64,000 nt of DNA from VRUE01 sp035318745 (GTDB taxonomy: Bacteria; Actinomycetota; Thermoleophilia; Solirubrobacterales; 70-9). A model generated the notes under the pieces. The model ran no database searches, was not told the origin of the DNA, and saw nothing but the letters and a program-made list of their open reading frames with translations. Location of the stretch: the NCBI GenBank assembly GCA_035318745.1, contig DATHEA010000012.1:17176-81175 (forward strand), read 5' to 3'. Positions 28,167 to 38,029 of this stretch are shown here, in pieces (positions within the stretch are counted from its first letter, which is position 1; every line of letters starts with the position of its first letter). The translations under genes were made by a program, and so were the position numbers.

Positions 28167-28841
28167 GCGCTCGGCCTCTTCGGCACCGACGTAGGGAGAG
28201 AGCGTCAGCTCGACCAGGTCGGGAAGCAGCGACTCGAGCTGCTCGGTGCGACCGGCGCTGATCTCGCGCACGACCAGCGAGACGATGCCGCCGACCAGCG
28301 TCTCCTCGGTCGCCTCGGGGAGCGGATGCTCGCCGCCGTGCTCGGGCCGTCCGGCCTTGAGGATCTCGACAAGGCCCTGCATCGAGTCGCGGTGACGGGC
28401 AGCGATCTTGCCGCCCGCGGCGACCGGCTCGATCATGCAGAGGCGCGCCAGCTCGGGCTCGCCGGCGAGGAAGCGCAGCATCGTCGCCAGCGCCGCGCGA
28501 ACCTTCTGCGGCCACTCCTCGAAGGCTTCGGCGGCAGCTCGCATCGAGGCGGCGATGTGGTCGGCGACCATCTCGTAGGCGGCGAGGAAACAGGCTTCCT
28601 TATCGGCGAAGTGCTCGTAGAAGGTGCGGCGGGAGACCGACGCGGCTTTGGTGATGTTGGCGACGGTGGTGGCGTTGTAGCCACGCTCGGCGACGGTGTC
28701 GACTAGCGCCGTGACGATCCGCTCGCGCTGGTTCTGGACGATGAACTCGCGCGGCAGGCCGTGCCGACCGGCAGGCAGGCGCGGTGAGGCAGCTGCCGCC
28801 CCTGCCTCGTCCGCACTTTTCGCCTTCCCCTTAGAGCTCAT
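28152..28841 (-). CDS. TetR-family transcriptional regulator
   Basis: 229 residues. The helix-turn-helix lies at about 40-85 (ERGYNATTVANITKAASVSRRTFYEHFADKEACFLAAYE). The C-terminal ligand domain ends with LLPDLVELTLSPYVGAEEAERL, strongly like the regulator at 29709-30395, so the two are paralogues. The start codon ATGAGCTC is part of the outer edge of the MITE-like repeat at 28834-28993, so the promoter region has been rebuilt by that element. The first 25 residues are a Lys/Ala-rich tail. The ligand is unknown; its relatives often control lipid metabolism genes. Confidence 0.88.
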   Translation of the reverse strand: MSSKGKAKSADEAGAAAASPRLPAGRHGLPREFIVQNQRERIVTALVDTVAERGYNATTVANITKAASVSRRTFYEHFADKEACFLAAYEMVADHIAASMRAAAEAFEEWPQKVRAALATMLRFLAGEPELARLCMIEPVAAGGKIAARHRDSMQGLVEILKAGRPEHGGEHPLPEATEETLVGGIVSLVVREISAGRTEQLESLLPDLVELTLSPYVGAEEAERLARQ

Positions 28842-28993
28842 CTGAAAACCGGCGTGTGCGGCTGGCGAGCGCCGGACCAAGCGGGGCAAGGACGCAGGGA
28901 GGCCGAATAGCAGCGCTATTTGGCCGACCGAGGACGCCGCACCGCGCAGTGTCCGCCGCCGCCAGGCGTGCGCGGGGGTTTTTGGATGAGCTC
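28834..28993. mobile_element. 160-bp MITE-like element (full form)
   Basis: Imperfect terminal inverted repeats of about 43-45 bp begin with gagctcat at 28834 and end with atgagctc at 28993. TTA lies directly outside both ends, a possible 3-bp target duplication. The core (caaggacgcagggaggcc, then an aatagc-agc-gctatt hairpin) is shared with the element at 45688-45793, and the right end is shared with 32812-32877. No protein is encoded, so it would need a transposase in trans. Confidence 0.75.
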
Positions 28994-29041
28994 TTAGCCA
29001 CGGAACGACGATACCCCAGAGACGGGCGGCCGCGGCCGTGC

Positions 29042-29659
29042 CTACCGGAGCGGCTGGACCAGCAACTCGTCCTCGGCAGCGCGGGCGCCGAGGTACGGCA
29101 TCGTCGCCAGGTAGATCAGCTCGGGGAGGAACTCCTCGCCGCGTTCGATCGAGCCCGATTCGACTTTGCTCAGGATCGTGCCGTAGACGGCGCCGGCGGC
29201 GATTTCCGCCGTGCAGCGGGACATCGGCCGCCCCTCGACTTCGCCGCGGCCGCCGTCGAGGAAGTCGGCGATCCGTCGCACGATCCGGTCGCGGCGCGAC
29301 TGGGCGCCGCCGCCGACGCCATTTACGGAGACGACGAGGAAACGGGCCCGATCGGAGTCCTCCTGCAGGTAGCGCATCGCCGCCACGCCGGCCGCCCAGA
29401 TCCGGTCGTGCCAGGCCTCGCGTCCGTTGCAGACGATGTCGACCCGCGTACAGAGTTCCTCCATCGCCTCGTCGTGAAGGGCGAGAAAGCAATCCTCCAA
29501 GTCGGCGAAGCAGCGATCGAAGTGGGCGCGGCTCACCTCGGCCCGCCCGCAGACAGTCCCTATGTCGACCGCCGCAAAGCCTTGGGCGGCAACCATCTCC
29601 ACCATCGCGGTGGCGATCCTCTCCCGCGCGGGATCGCGCCCTCTGCGGACGGAGCTCAC
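29042..29659 (-). CDS. TetR-like transcriptional regulator
   Basis: 205 residues, GTG start. The HTH at about 15-60 (AQGFAAVDIGTVCGRAEVSRAHFDRCFADLEDCFLALHDE) is recognisable but degenerate: the usual YYHF is HFDRCF. The ligand domain ends PELIYLATMPYLGARAAEDEL, parallel to the neighbours. It lies between two other TetR genes on the same strand and ends just outside the MITE-like element. It shares the C-terminal L-x-Y-L-G motif with the regulators at 28152 and 29709, so this is a local expansion. Confidence 0.82.
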   Translation of the reverse strand: MSSVRRGRDPARERIATAMVEMVAAQGFAAVDIGTVCGRAEVSRAHFDRCFADLEDCFLALHDEAMEELCTRVDIVCNGREAWHDRIWAAGVAAMRYLQEDSDRARFLVVSVNGVGGGAQSRRDRIVRRIADFLDGGRGEVEGRPMSRCTAEIAAGAVYGTILSKVESGSIERGEEFLPELIYLATMPYLGARAAEDELLVQPLR

Positions 29660-29708
29660 ATTGCCCTAGCCCAACTCCCTGCGCTTCGAGCAACTGCAGC
29701 GGCAGTCA

Positions 29709-30395
29709 CTACGCCGCCGCCCGGGCCTGGGCCGCCTCCGCGGCGCGTGCCGCCTCGACCTCCCCGACGTAAGGCGTCAAGGTCACCTGCAGCATCTCCG
29801 GCAGCAGACCTTTGAGATCGTCGACCTGGCCGGCGATGAGGCGCTGGTGCACCAGCCACATCAGACCGCCGGCGATCGCCACCTCGAGTCCCTCCGGCAG
29901 CCGGCTCGCCCGCGGGTTGTGTTCGCGCCCCTCGCGCAGCTTCGGCGCAACGCTCTCCAGCATCGACTGGTAGCGGGCCAGCGCCGCTCCGCCCGCCGCC
30001 TGGCTCTCGACGATGCAGAGCTTGGCCCGCGCTTCCTCCGCCACGACCATCTCGAGGAAGACCTCGAGGCCGGTTGAGACCTGGTCGATCCAAGACTGTT
30101 CGGTATCGACCAGCTCGGCAAAGACCTCCCCCGCGGCGGCGACGCTCTCGTCGAAGGCGGCCAGAAAGCACTCTTCCTTGTTGGCGAAGTGCTCGTAGAA
30201 GGTGACCAGGGCCACCTTCGCCGTTTTCGCGATCAGCTCGATCGTCGTCTTCTGATACCCCCGCTCGGCGACCAGCTCGGCGGTCGCGAGCAGCATCCGC
30301 TCGCGCTGGTTCTGAGAGACGAAATCGCGCGGGATCAGGTGTCTCCCCGGTGGCAGTTTCGAGAGGCGTTCCGAGAGCGACCGCGAGTCGGCCAT
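29709..30395 (-). CDS. TetR-family transcriptional regulator
   Basis: 228 residues from ATG 30395 (MADSRSLSERLSKLPPGRH); TACCGT lies 6 bases upstream, so leaderless. The HTH is RGYQKTTIELIAKTAKVALVTFYEHFANKEECFLAAFDE (about 42-82). It shares the preceding motif (PR-D/E-F-V-x-QNQRER) with the regulator at 28152, evidence of duplication. The ligand domain ends LLPEMLQVTLTPYVGEVEAARAAE. It is divergent from the TetR gene at 30507 across a 111-bp AT-rich region, which probably holds operators for one or both. Confidence 0.88.
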   Translation of the reverse strand: MADSRSLSERLSKLPPGRHLIPRDFVSQNQRERMLLATAELVAERGYQKTTIELIAKTAKVALVTFYEHFANKEECFLAAFDESVAAAGEVFAELVDTEQSWIDQVSTGLEVFLEMVVAEEARAKLCIVESQAAGGAALARYQSMLESVAPKLREGREHNPRASRLPEGLEVAIAGGLMWLVHQRLIAGQVDDLKGLLPEMLQVTLTPYVGEVEAARAAEAAQARAAA

Positions 30396-30506
30396 TCCAA
30401 GACGGTACCAAAACATATATCTGATGTCTACTTTCCTTTTCTACAGAAAACATGGCGTTCTAGGCAACTCCGTTTCTAAAAGCTGCTATACCTAGACAAA
30501 AGGCTT
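30396..30506. promoter_or_regulatory. Divergent promoter region between two TetR genes
   Basis: 111 AT-rich bases. TTTTCT-ac-AGAAAA is a perfect 14-base palindrome, and ctagg/cctag forms a wider inverted pair further right. TACCGT for the minus-strand gene ends 6 bases before its ATG, and acaaaagg precedes the plus-strand ATG. TetR repressors usually bind such palindromes, so autoregulation is likely. Confidence 0.5.
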
Positions 30507-31208
30507 ATGTTTTCGGACATCAACAGCGGCTCGGTAATCGCCTTCCCGGGCAAGCGCGGGCGGCGCCCCCCCCGGGAGCGGATTCTGACCGCGATGCTCG
30601 TCGTCAGCGGGGAGCTGGACTTCGAGCAGGTCGCCGTCCGGCACGTGATCGAACGCGCACAGACCAGCCGCGCGACCTTCTACAAGCACTTCGTCGATCG
30701 CGAGGACTGCTTCGCGCAGGCCTACGGCGACGCCGGCGAGTGGGTCTACCGGCGCATGATCGGTGCCGCCAAGCGCCAACCCTCCTGGCGCGAGGGCCTG
30801 CGCGCGGCGCTGGCCGAGCTGCTCGAGTTCTGCGCCAACCAGCCGGCGATCGCCAAGGCGCTGGTGGTCGAGGTGCACGCGGCAGGCGAGCGGTCGCTCG
30901 CCCAGCGGCGCGATCTGATGGAGCGCCTCTCCCGCGCACTTGACAGCGCGCGCCGCGAGATCCCCTCTCGCCAAGCTCCACCTCCTATTACGTCTGACTT
31001 CATTGTAGGGGCGATCGACACGCTTTTGGCGGCAAAATTGCTCGACGGCGACGCGGCCCGGACGCCGGAGATGCTCCCGGGCCTGCTCCACTTCGTAGTC
31101 ATGCAGTTCCTCGGCGAGAGCGCCGCCTGGGAGGAGATGACCGCCGCTCCGTTGGCCACATGGCAGGCCCGCCGCGAAGCGGCGGCGCAGGGATCGCCGG
31201 AGCGGTAG
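30507..31208 (+). CDS. TetR-family transcriptional regulator
   Basis: 233 residues, ATG preceded by AAAAGG. The HTH region is ELDFEQVAVRHVIERAQTSRATFYKHFVDREDCFAQAY (about 36-74). The C-terminal domain (LLHFVVMQFLGESAAWEEM) keeps the family pattern. It is divergent from the TetR gene ending at 30395 and convergent with the carboxylase beta gene, 13 bases apart. It may control the nearby acyl-CoA carboxylase and methylmalonyl-CoA mutase genes, but only position suggests this. Confidence 0.87.
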   Translation: MFSDINSGSVIAFPGKRGRRPPRERILTAMLVVSGELDFEQVAVRHVIERAQTSRATFYKHFVDREDCFAQAYGDAGEWVYRRMIGAAKRQPSWREGLRAALAELLEFCANQPAIAKALVVEVHAAGERSLAQRRDLMERLSRALDSARREIPSRQAPPPITSDFIVGAIDTLLAAKLLDGDAARTPEMLPGLLHFVVMQFLGESAAWEEMTAAPLATWQARREAAAQGSPER

Positions 31209-31221
31209 CGCTCCACCGCTT

Positions 31222-32790
<1,569 letters not shown>

Positions 32791-32811
32791 CGCGGCGCGG
32801 GAGTCTATTTA

Positions 32812-32877
32812 AGAGCCCGTCCAAAGACCCCCGCGCACGTCTGGCGGCGGCGGACGCTGGTCTTTGGGACAGGCTCT
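32812..32877. repeat. 66-bp end-only form of the MITE-like family
   Basis: Inverted arms agagcccgtccaaagacc (32812-32829) and the near complement at 32859-32877 enclose ccccgcgcacgtctggcggc. Positions 32813-32855 match one end of the 28834-28993 element at about 39 of 43 positions, so this is a deletion derivative keeping the ends. It lies between pccB and the decapeptide-repeat gene. Confidence 0.75.
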
Positions 32878-32882
32878 AGAAC

Positions 32883-33635
32883 TCAGAATTCGGCGCAGAT
32901 CGCGACAGCTTCGACCGCGAAGGTCAGGCTCCCTTGCGCGCGAGCGGTAGCGGTCCATCCAGTCCGCTTGCTTTCCCCGTTCACGAAGGGGACCGACTCG
33001 GTCAGCTCGGTTTCCGTCGCCGTGCCTGGCGTCGTCCGGGCGCCGCCGCCGATCGCCTGCTTGCCGGTCGGGCATTCGGCCGTGACGGACTGAGGGCTGG
33101 TCGCACTTACGGCGCCGCTCGCTTTGCCGACATAGGTCACGTTCTTGACCAGCTGAGCAAGGAAGGTCGGAGCCAAGCTGGCGCTGCCCACCGCGCCGTT
33201 CTGGATCTTGCCGGCGGTGACCGCATCATTGCCCAGCTTCGGGTTGGTCACGGCGCCGTTGGCGATCTTTTCGGTGGTCACCGAGCCGCTGGCGAGCTTT
33301 TCGGCGTTGACGGCGCCATTCTTCAGCTTGCCCTGGGTGACGACTCCGCCGCCGAGCTGTTCGGAGCGGATCGCACCGTTTGCCAGCAGGCTCGAGCCGA
33401 TCGTGCCCGGGGCGATCTTGTTGCCGGTCACGGCACCGTCGCGCAGCTTCAGGTTGGTCACCGAGCCGCCGCGAAGTTTGAGCGTCGTCACCGAGCCGTT
33501 GGCGAGATTCTGAGTCTTCACCGCCTTCTTGCCGAGCGTCGTCTTGGCCGCGTAGGCAGCGCCGCTTAGAGCGACGAAAAGGGCGACGCAGGAGATCGCG
33601 TTGGCAAAGGTCAGGTGCTTGCTCAGCTGCTTCAA
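32883..33635 (-). CDS. Secreted decapeptide-repeat protein (second copy)
   Basis: 250 residues from TTG 33635, which AAGGAG precedes by 9 bases; the ATG-started longer reading lacks this signal. A signal/anchor segment (FANAISCVALFVALSGAAYAA) is followed by about eleven ten-residue units of the type L-K-N-G-A-V-T-x-x-K (about 30-140), again with a hydrophobic residue every five positions. The C-terminal domain has two Cys (TAECPTGKQAIGGG and VAICAEF) in the same places as the 1087-1641 protein. The repeat array is nearly twice as long as there, consistent with gain and loss of units. Surface exposure is likely; the function is unknown. Confidence 0.8.
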   Translation of the reverse strand: MKQLSKHLTFANAISCVALFVALSGAAYAAKTTLGKKAVKTQNLANGSVTTLKLRGGSVTNLKLRDGAVTGNKIAPGTIGSSLLANGAIRSEQLGGGVVTQGKLKNGAVNAEKLASGSVTTEKIANGAVTNPKLGNDAVTAGKIQNGAVGSASLAPTFLAQLVKNVTYVGKASGAVSATSPQSVTAECPTGKQAIGGGARTTPGTATETELTESVPFVNGESKRTGWTATARAQGSLTFAVEAVAICAEF

Positions 33636-33654
33636 GTCGGTCTTCTCCTTGTGG

Positions 33655-33864
33655 TTATACGAACGGCTTCTTCTGCGGCTCGGCCAGGCGATCGAGGAAG
33701 TGCTCCAAGTCGGTCTCTTCGAGGCCGGTTCGCTCGTCGGCGCGGAGCGCAACCCGCGTGCCGAAGCCCTTCTCGGCCATCGTCACCTCGACGCCCTCGA
33801 CCTCGGCCAGCAGCTCAGCCAGCTCCGGCTCGGACTTCATCAGCGTCCTGGCGACCTCGATCAT
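33655..33864 (-). CDS. Small conserved-looking protein (69 aa)
   Basis: 69 residues from ATG 33864 (MIEVARTLMKSEPELAELLAEVEGVEV...FLDRLAEPQKKPFV). It is acidic, predicted alpha-beta, and has no signal or membrane segment. I do not recognise it. A longer reading to 33942 starts inside the 50-bp palindrome and I consider it an artefact. It lies directly upstream of the decapeptide-repeat gene (19 bases) and after the mutase gene, all on the minus strand. There is no clear ribosome-binding site. Confidence 0.5.
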   Translation of the reverse strand: MIEVARTLMKSEPELAELLAEVEGVEVTMAEKGFGTRVALRADERTGLEETDLEHFLDRLAEPQKKPFV

Positions 33865-33909
33865 GCGAGCCGCTTCAACTACTCGCGGCCCATTCCTTCC
33901 CCTGGGCGG

Positions 33910-33959
33910 GACGTGCCGGTGGAGAGAGGTCCATATGGGCACCGCAGCACCGGCACGTC
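33910..33959. repeat. 50-bp CATATG-centred palindrome (degenerate copy)
   Basis: The outer 12 bases (gacgtgccggtg / caccggcacgtc) pair perfectly and the centre is ccatatgg. The left half differs from the perfect copy at 56572-56621 at one of 25 positions; the right half has drifted. It lies between the mutase stop and the small gene. Confidence 0.85.
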
Positions 33960-33969
33960 TGGCGGCTGG

Positions 33970-35616
33970 CTAGAAGAAAGCGCCGCCCTTGTATTCGCCG
34001 AAGACGTCGCGCATCGCGCCGCAGACCTCGCCGATCGAAGCATCGGCGGCGAGCGCGGCACGGATCGGGTGCATCAGGTTGCCCTCGCCGCGGGCGACGG
34101 CGCGGAGCTCGTCCAGCTTCTCACCGACCGCGGCCTGGTCGCGGTTCTCCTTGAAAGCCGCCAAGCGCGCCAGCTGACGCTGCTCGGACTCGGGATCGAC
34201 GCGGAGGATGTCGACGTCGTCGACCTGGTCGGTGACGTATTTGTTCACGCCCACGATCACGTCCTGGCCCGACTTGTAGCGCTCGTGGTAGGAGTGCGCC
34301 GACTCCTCGATCTCCTTCTGCATGAAGTCCAGCGCCTCGACCGAGCCGCCCATCTCCTCGACCTTGCCGATCAGCTCCCAGGCGCGCAGTTCGATCTCGT
34401 CGGTCAGCGACTCGACGAAGTAAGAGCCGGCGAAGGGGTCGACCGTGTCGGCGACGCCGGACTCGTGGGCGAGCACCTGCTGGGTGCGCAGGGCGATCCG
34501 GGCGGAGCGCTCGGTCGGCAGCGCCAGCGCCTCGTCGAAGCCGTTGGTGTGCAGCGACTGGGTGCCGCCGCTGACCGCGGCAAAGCCCTGCAGGGCGACG
34601 CGGATGATGTTTACCTCGGGCTGCTGGGCCTGCAGCGTCACTCCGCCGGTCTGGGTGTGGAAGCGGATCTTCATCGAGTTTGGGTCCTTGGCCCCGAACC
34701 GCTCCTCGACGATCTTCGCCCACATCCGCCGCGCGGCACGGAACTTGGCGACCTCCTGGAAGACGTTGTTGTGGCAATTGAAGAAGAAGGCGAGCCGGGT
34801 CGCGAACTCGTCGATCTTCAAGCCGCGCTCGAGCGCGGCTTCGACGTAGGCGATCGCGTTGGAGAGCGTGAAGGCGACCTCCTGCACGGCCGAGCAGCCC
34901 TTCTCGCGGATGTGGTAGCCGGAGATCGAGATCGTGTTCCATTTCGGCACGTTCTCGCGGCAGTACTCGAAGATGTCGGTGGTCAGGCGCATGGTCGGCT
35001 CGGGCGGGTAGATGTAGTTGCCGCGGGCCATGTACTCCTTCAGCACGTCGTTCTGAACCGTGCCACGCAGCTTCTTGCTGGGAACCCCCTGCTCCTCGCC
35101 GACCAGCTCGTAGAGCAGCAGCAGGATGCCCGCCGGGGCGTTGATCGTCATCGAGGTCGAGACACCGTCCAGCGGGATCTGGTCGAAGCAGATCCGCATG
35201 TCCTCGATCGTGTCGATCGGGACCCCGGTGCGGCCGACCTCGCCCTGACAGAGCGGGTCGTCGGAGTCGCGGCCGAGCTGGGTTGGCAGGTCGAAGGCCA
35301 TCGAAAGGCCGGTCGAGCCGTGCTCGATCAGGTAGCGGTAGCGCTCGTTGGTGTCCTCGGGGGAGGCGAAACCGGCGTACTGGCGCATCGTCCAGAGCCG
35401 GTCGCGGTACATCCCCTCGTGGATGCCGCGGGTGAAGGGCGGCTCGCCGGGCTCGCCAAGCCGCTGCTCGAGGCCGGGGGCGACATCGTCCTCGTCGTAG
35501 AGGCGGTCGATCTCGATCCCCGAGTCGGTGAAGATCCGCTCGTCGTCGGGCCCCACCAGGGGCGCGATCGTGCGGGCGGACTCCTCGACAACGGACTTGT
35601 CGGTCTTACCGGCCAT
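33970..35616 (-). CDS. Methylmalonyl-CoA mutase large subunit, split type (no B12 domain)
   Basis: 548 residues. The catalytic TIM barrel is complete: LWTMRQYAGFASPEDTNERYRYL (about 75-97, active-site Tyr), the MAFDLPTQLGRDSDDP segment, PPEPTMRLTTDIFEY and SGYHIREKGCSAVQE. The C-terminal cobalamin-binding domain (DxHxxG) of full-length mutases is absent, so a separate small subunit must be encoded elsewhere, as in split acyl-CoA mutases. Tyr in RQYAGF and Arg in PTMR favour methylmalonyl-CoA over isobutyryl-CoA. TATCCT lies 7 bases before the ATG, suggesting a leaderless mRNA. It fits functionally with pccB at 31222. Confidence 0.9.
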   Translation of the reverse strand: MAGKTDKSVVEESARTIAPLVGPDDERIFTDSGIEIDRLYDEDDVAPGLEQRLGEPGEPPFTRGIHEGMYRDRLWTMRQYAGFASPEDTNERYRYLIEHGSTGLSMAFDLPTQLGRDSDDPLCQGEVGRTGVPIDTIEDMRICFDQIPLDGVSTSMTINAPAGILLLLYELVGEEQGVPSKKLRGTVQNDVLKEYMARGNYIYPPEPTMRLTTDIFEYCRENVPKWNTISISGYHIREKGCSAVQEVAFTLSNAIAYVEAALERGLKIDEFATRLAFFFNCHNNVFQEVAKFRAARRMWAKIVEERFGAKDPNSMKIRFHTQTGGVTLQAQQPEVNIIRVALQGFAAVSGGTQSLHTNGFDEALALPTERSARIALRTQQVLAHESGVADTVDPFAGSYFVESLTDEIELRAWELIGKVEEMGGSVEALDFMQKEIEESAHSYHERYKSGQDVIVGVNKYVTDQVDDVDILRVDPESEQRQLARLAAFKENRDQAAVGEKLDELRAVARGEGNLMHPIRAALAADASIGEVCGAMRDVFGEYKGGAFF

Positions 35617-35649
35617 CAGGCGGAGGATATTGGGAGGTGGAAGCGGGGC

Positions 35650-36597
35650 TCAGTCCGAGGCGCCGGCGAGCTGCTCGATGCCGGCCTGCTCGATCGTCTT
35701 GCGCAGACCGTCACGCAACTCGATCTTCGGCTCCCAGCCGAGCAGGTCGCGGGCCCGGGTGATGTCGGGCTGGCGCTGCTGCGGATCGTCAACGGGGAGC
35801 GGCTCGTAGATGATCTCCGAGCGTGACTCGGTCACCTCGATCACCGTCTTGGCGAGTTCGAGCAGCGTGAACTCGTTGGGGTTGCCGACGTTGACCGGCG
35901 TGTGCACGTCGGACTCGGCGAGACTGACGATGCCCCGGATCAGGTCATCGACATAGCAAAAGCTGCGGGTTTGGCTGCCGTCGCCAAAGACGGTGATGTG
36001 CTGGTCCTTGAGCGCCTGCCGCAGGAAGGTCGGAATCGCCCGCCCGTCGTGGGCGCGCATGCGCGGGCCGTAGGTATTGAAGATGCGCACGATCGAGGTG
36101 TCGACGCCCTGCTGGCGGTGGTAAGCCATCGTCAGCGCCTCGGCGTAGCGCTTGGCCTCGTCGTAGACGCCGCGCGGCCCGATCGGGTTGACGTGTCCCC
36201 AGTAGTCCTCCTTCTGCGGATGGACCTGGGGGTCGCCGTAGACCTCGCTGGTCGAGGCGATCAGGAAGCGGGCACGCTTGAACTTGGCCAGGCCGAGCAT
36301 GTGATGGGTTCCATGCGAGCCGACCTTGAGCGTGTGCAGAGGCAGGCGCAGGTAATCGATCGGACTGGCCGGCGAGGCCAGGTGGTAGACGAAGTCGACG
36401 TCCTCGGGAATGTCGACTCGCTCGGTGATGTCGATGTTGCGGAAGTCGAAGGCGTCGTCGCGGATGTGCTCGATGTTCTGCAGCGAGCCGGTCTCGAGAT
36501 TGTCGACGCAAATGACGCGATGCCCCTTGCCGAGCAGGTGCTCGCAGAGGTGGGAGCCGAGGAAGCCGGCGCCACCGGTGATCACGCAGGTGCTCAT
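35650..36597 (-). CDS. UDP-glucuronate decarboxylase (UXS-like NAD-dependent epimerase)
   Basis: 315 residues from ATG 36597 (MSTCVITGGAGFLGSHL). It is an extended SDR: GGAGFLG loop (8-14), the D in VDNLETG binding NAD ribose, HLASPASPIDY (the PASP motif typical of UXS), and the catalytic Y-x3-K in GVYDEAKRYAE. RIFNTYGPRM and GDGSQTRSFCYVDD are also as in UXS, which converts UDP-glucuronate to UDP-xylose for surface glycans. It stands alone, 33 bases upstream of the mutase gene on the same strand, so the two may be co-transcribed. Confidence 0.9.
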   Translation of the reverse strand: MSTCVITGGAGFLGSHLCEHLLGKGHRVICVDNLETGSLQNIEHIRDDAFDFRNIDITERVDIPEDVDFVYHLASPASPIDYLRLPLHTLKVGSHGTHHMLGLAKFKRARFLIASTSEVYGDPQVHPQKEDYWGHVNPIGPRGVYDEAKRYAEALTMAYHRQQGVDTSIVRIFNTYGPRMRAHDGRAIPTFLRQALKDQHITVFGDGSQTRSFCYVDDLIRGIVSLAESDVHTPVNVGNPNEFTLLELAKTVIEVTESRSEIIYEPLPVDDPQQRQPDITRARDLLGWEPKIELRDGLRKTIEQAGIEQLAGASD

Positions 36598-36626
36598 CGC
36601 CGCGGATGCTACAGGTGGCCCCCGCG

Positions 36627-36679
36627 GGGGCGTGTCCGAGTTTCCGTGCCATATGGACCCAAAAGCTCGGACGCGCCCC
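36627..36679. repeat. Imperfect inverted repeat with CATATG centre
   Basis: ggggcgtgtccgag (36627-36640) pairs with ctcggacgcgcccc (36666-36679) at 13 of 14 positions; the middle carries gccatatggac. It lies between the divergent UXS and sigma-factor genes and resembles the CATATG palindromes in layout, not in arm sequence. Confidence 0.5.
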
Positions 36680-36772
36680 ACCGAGATAAACGTCACAGTT
36701 CGCAAATAGCGCGAATTCACCCCGTCCACCCGTCCAAAAGGGGGGAGAACCAGCCCCTGTCCCACGCTCTAC

Positions 36773-38029
36773 ATGGAATGTTCGGACGAGGGAGCTGAAC
36801 CGGTGCAGGGGGAGATCGCAACAGCCGGGCGCAAGCGTGCCGCCGTCGAACTCGTCGCCCGCGAGGATGCCGAGCTGAGGCAGACCGCCCGTCGCTTCTC
36901 GCTCTGCGAGGACGACGCCGAGGACGCCTACCAGCGGGCACTGGAGATCCTCCTCGTCAAAGCACCCAGCGACCGGCCACGCGAGCTGATCCGCTGGATG
37001 AAGACGGTGGTCAAGCACGAGGCGTTGTCAATCCGCCGCTATCGCGAGCGGATGCTGGGTGTGGGGAGCGACGGAGCGGGCGACCCGATCGCGCGGATCG
37101 CCTCAGGCGGTGCTGGACCGGGAGAGCGCCTCGAGCGGGACGAGCAGGTCGCCCGCAGCCGCGAGGCGCTGCGGGCTTTGAAGCCGGCCGAGCTGCGTTC
37201 GCTCACCCTGCTCGCAGCGGGCTACTCCTACGCCGAGATCGGCGAGATCACCGGCTTCAGCCAGACAAAAGTCAACCGCTGCCTGGCCGAGGGTCGGCAG
37301 CGCTTTCGCCACCTGATGACGCGCAGCGAGGACGGCAGCCGCTGCGTCGAGCTGGCTCCGCTGCTGTCGGCCTACTGCGACGGCGAAGCAAGCGACGAGG
37401 GGGAAGCCACGGTGCGCGAGCACCTGCGGGCCTGTGCGGCCTGCCGCACGACCATGCGCGCCTACCGGGCAACCCCAGCGGCCGTCGCCGCCCTCGCCCC
37501 TGCCTTGCCCGTCTCCCGTTCCCTGCTTGAACGGGCACAGGAGTTCTTCATCGGACTGCACTCGCGCCTCCCCGGGACCGGGAGCTCCGCCGACACCGGT
37601 GTCTCGCAGATTGCCGCCGCAGGCGGAACTCGGGGCGCCGGGATGGCCGCTCTCGCCAAGGCGCTGGCGATCTGTGCGGGCACGGTGGGTGGCGCCGCTG
37701 CCTGCGTCGCGAGCGGGGTGGCGCCGGCGCCACTAGGGATAGAGCCAGAGCACTCCACCCAAGCAAAGATCGAGCGGGTGTCCCGGCACGCGGTCGAGGA
37801 GGTGACGGCGCCTCCCGTTGTCTACGAACCAACACCGGTGCCTGAACCGCAACCGCAACCCGCGCCGGCATCGAAGCCCGAAACCGAACCCGAACCGCCC
37901 CCACCGGCGCCGGAAGCAAGCGAAGCGGGCGCGGTCGAATATGCCCCGTCGGCGGAAACCTCTTCGGCACCGGCAGCCGGACCCGCGGGGGAATCGAGTG
38001 GCGGCGCGGCCGGGGAGTTCGGGCCATGA
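36773..38029 (+). CDS. ECF-type sigma factor fused to a zinc-finger anti-sigma domain and membrane segment
   Basis: 418 residues. Region 2-like (LRQTARRFSLCEDDAEDAYQRALEILL, about 35-62) and region 4 (RALKPAELRSLTLLAAGYSYAEIGEITGFSQTKVNRCLAEGRQRF, about 130-175) identify a sigma-70 family member. It continues into H217-x3-C221-x2-C224 (EHLRACAACRTTM), the ZAS/zf-HC2 signature of anti-sigma factors. A hydrophobic segment (about 290-325) and a Pro/Glu-rich tail (about 340-418) follow. So sigma, zinc anti-sigma and membrane anchor are in one chain, and release would need proteolysis or zinc/redox change. The next gene, a secreted protein, is coupled by an ATGA overlap and is the natural partner. 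Confidence 0.85.
   Translation: MECSDEGAEPVQGEIATAGRKRAAVELVAREDAELRQTARRFSLCEDDAEDAYQRALEILLVKAPSDRPRELIRWMKTVVKHEALSIRRYRERMLGVGSDGAGDPIARIASGGAGPGERLERDEQVARSREALRALKPAELRSLTLLAAGYSYAEIGEITGFSQTKVNRCLAEGRQRFRHLMTRSEDGSRCVELAPLLSAYCDGEASDEGEATVREHLRACAACRTTMRAYRATPAAVAALAPALPVSRSLLERAQEFFIGLHSRLPGTGSSADTGVSQIAAAGGTRGAGMAALAKALAICAGTVGGAAACVASGVAPAPLGIEPEHSTQAKIERVSRHAVEEVTAPPVVYEPTPVPEPQPQPAPASKPETEPEPPPPAPEASEAGAVEYAPSAETSSAPAAGPAGESSGGAAGEFGP

Noticed and set aside
28834..28993. CRISPR or tandem-repeat array formed by the 28.8, 32.8 and 45.7 kb repeats
   Set aside because: Copies are kilobases apart, differ in length, and are fold-backs; there are no regular spacers or cas genes.
32883..33752. 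Longer N-terminus for the second decapeptide-repeat protein
   Set aside because: The extra 39 residues are Arg/Ser/Pro-rich; AAGGAG precedes the TTG at 33635, right before the signal peptide.
33601..35826. 741-codon plus-strand open frame over the mutase gene
   Set aside because: Shadow of the mutase, whose catalytic motifs are on the minus strand.
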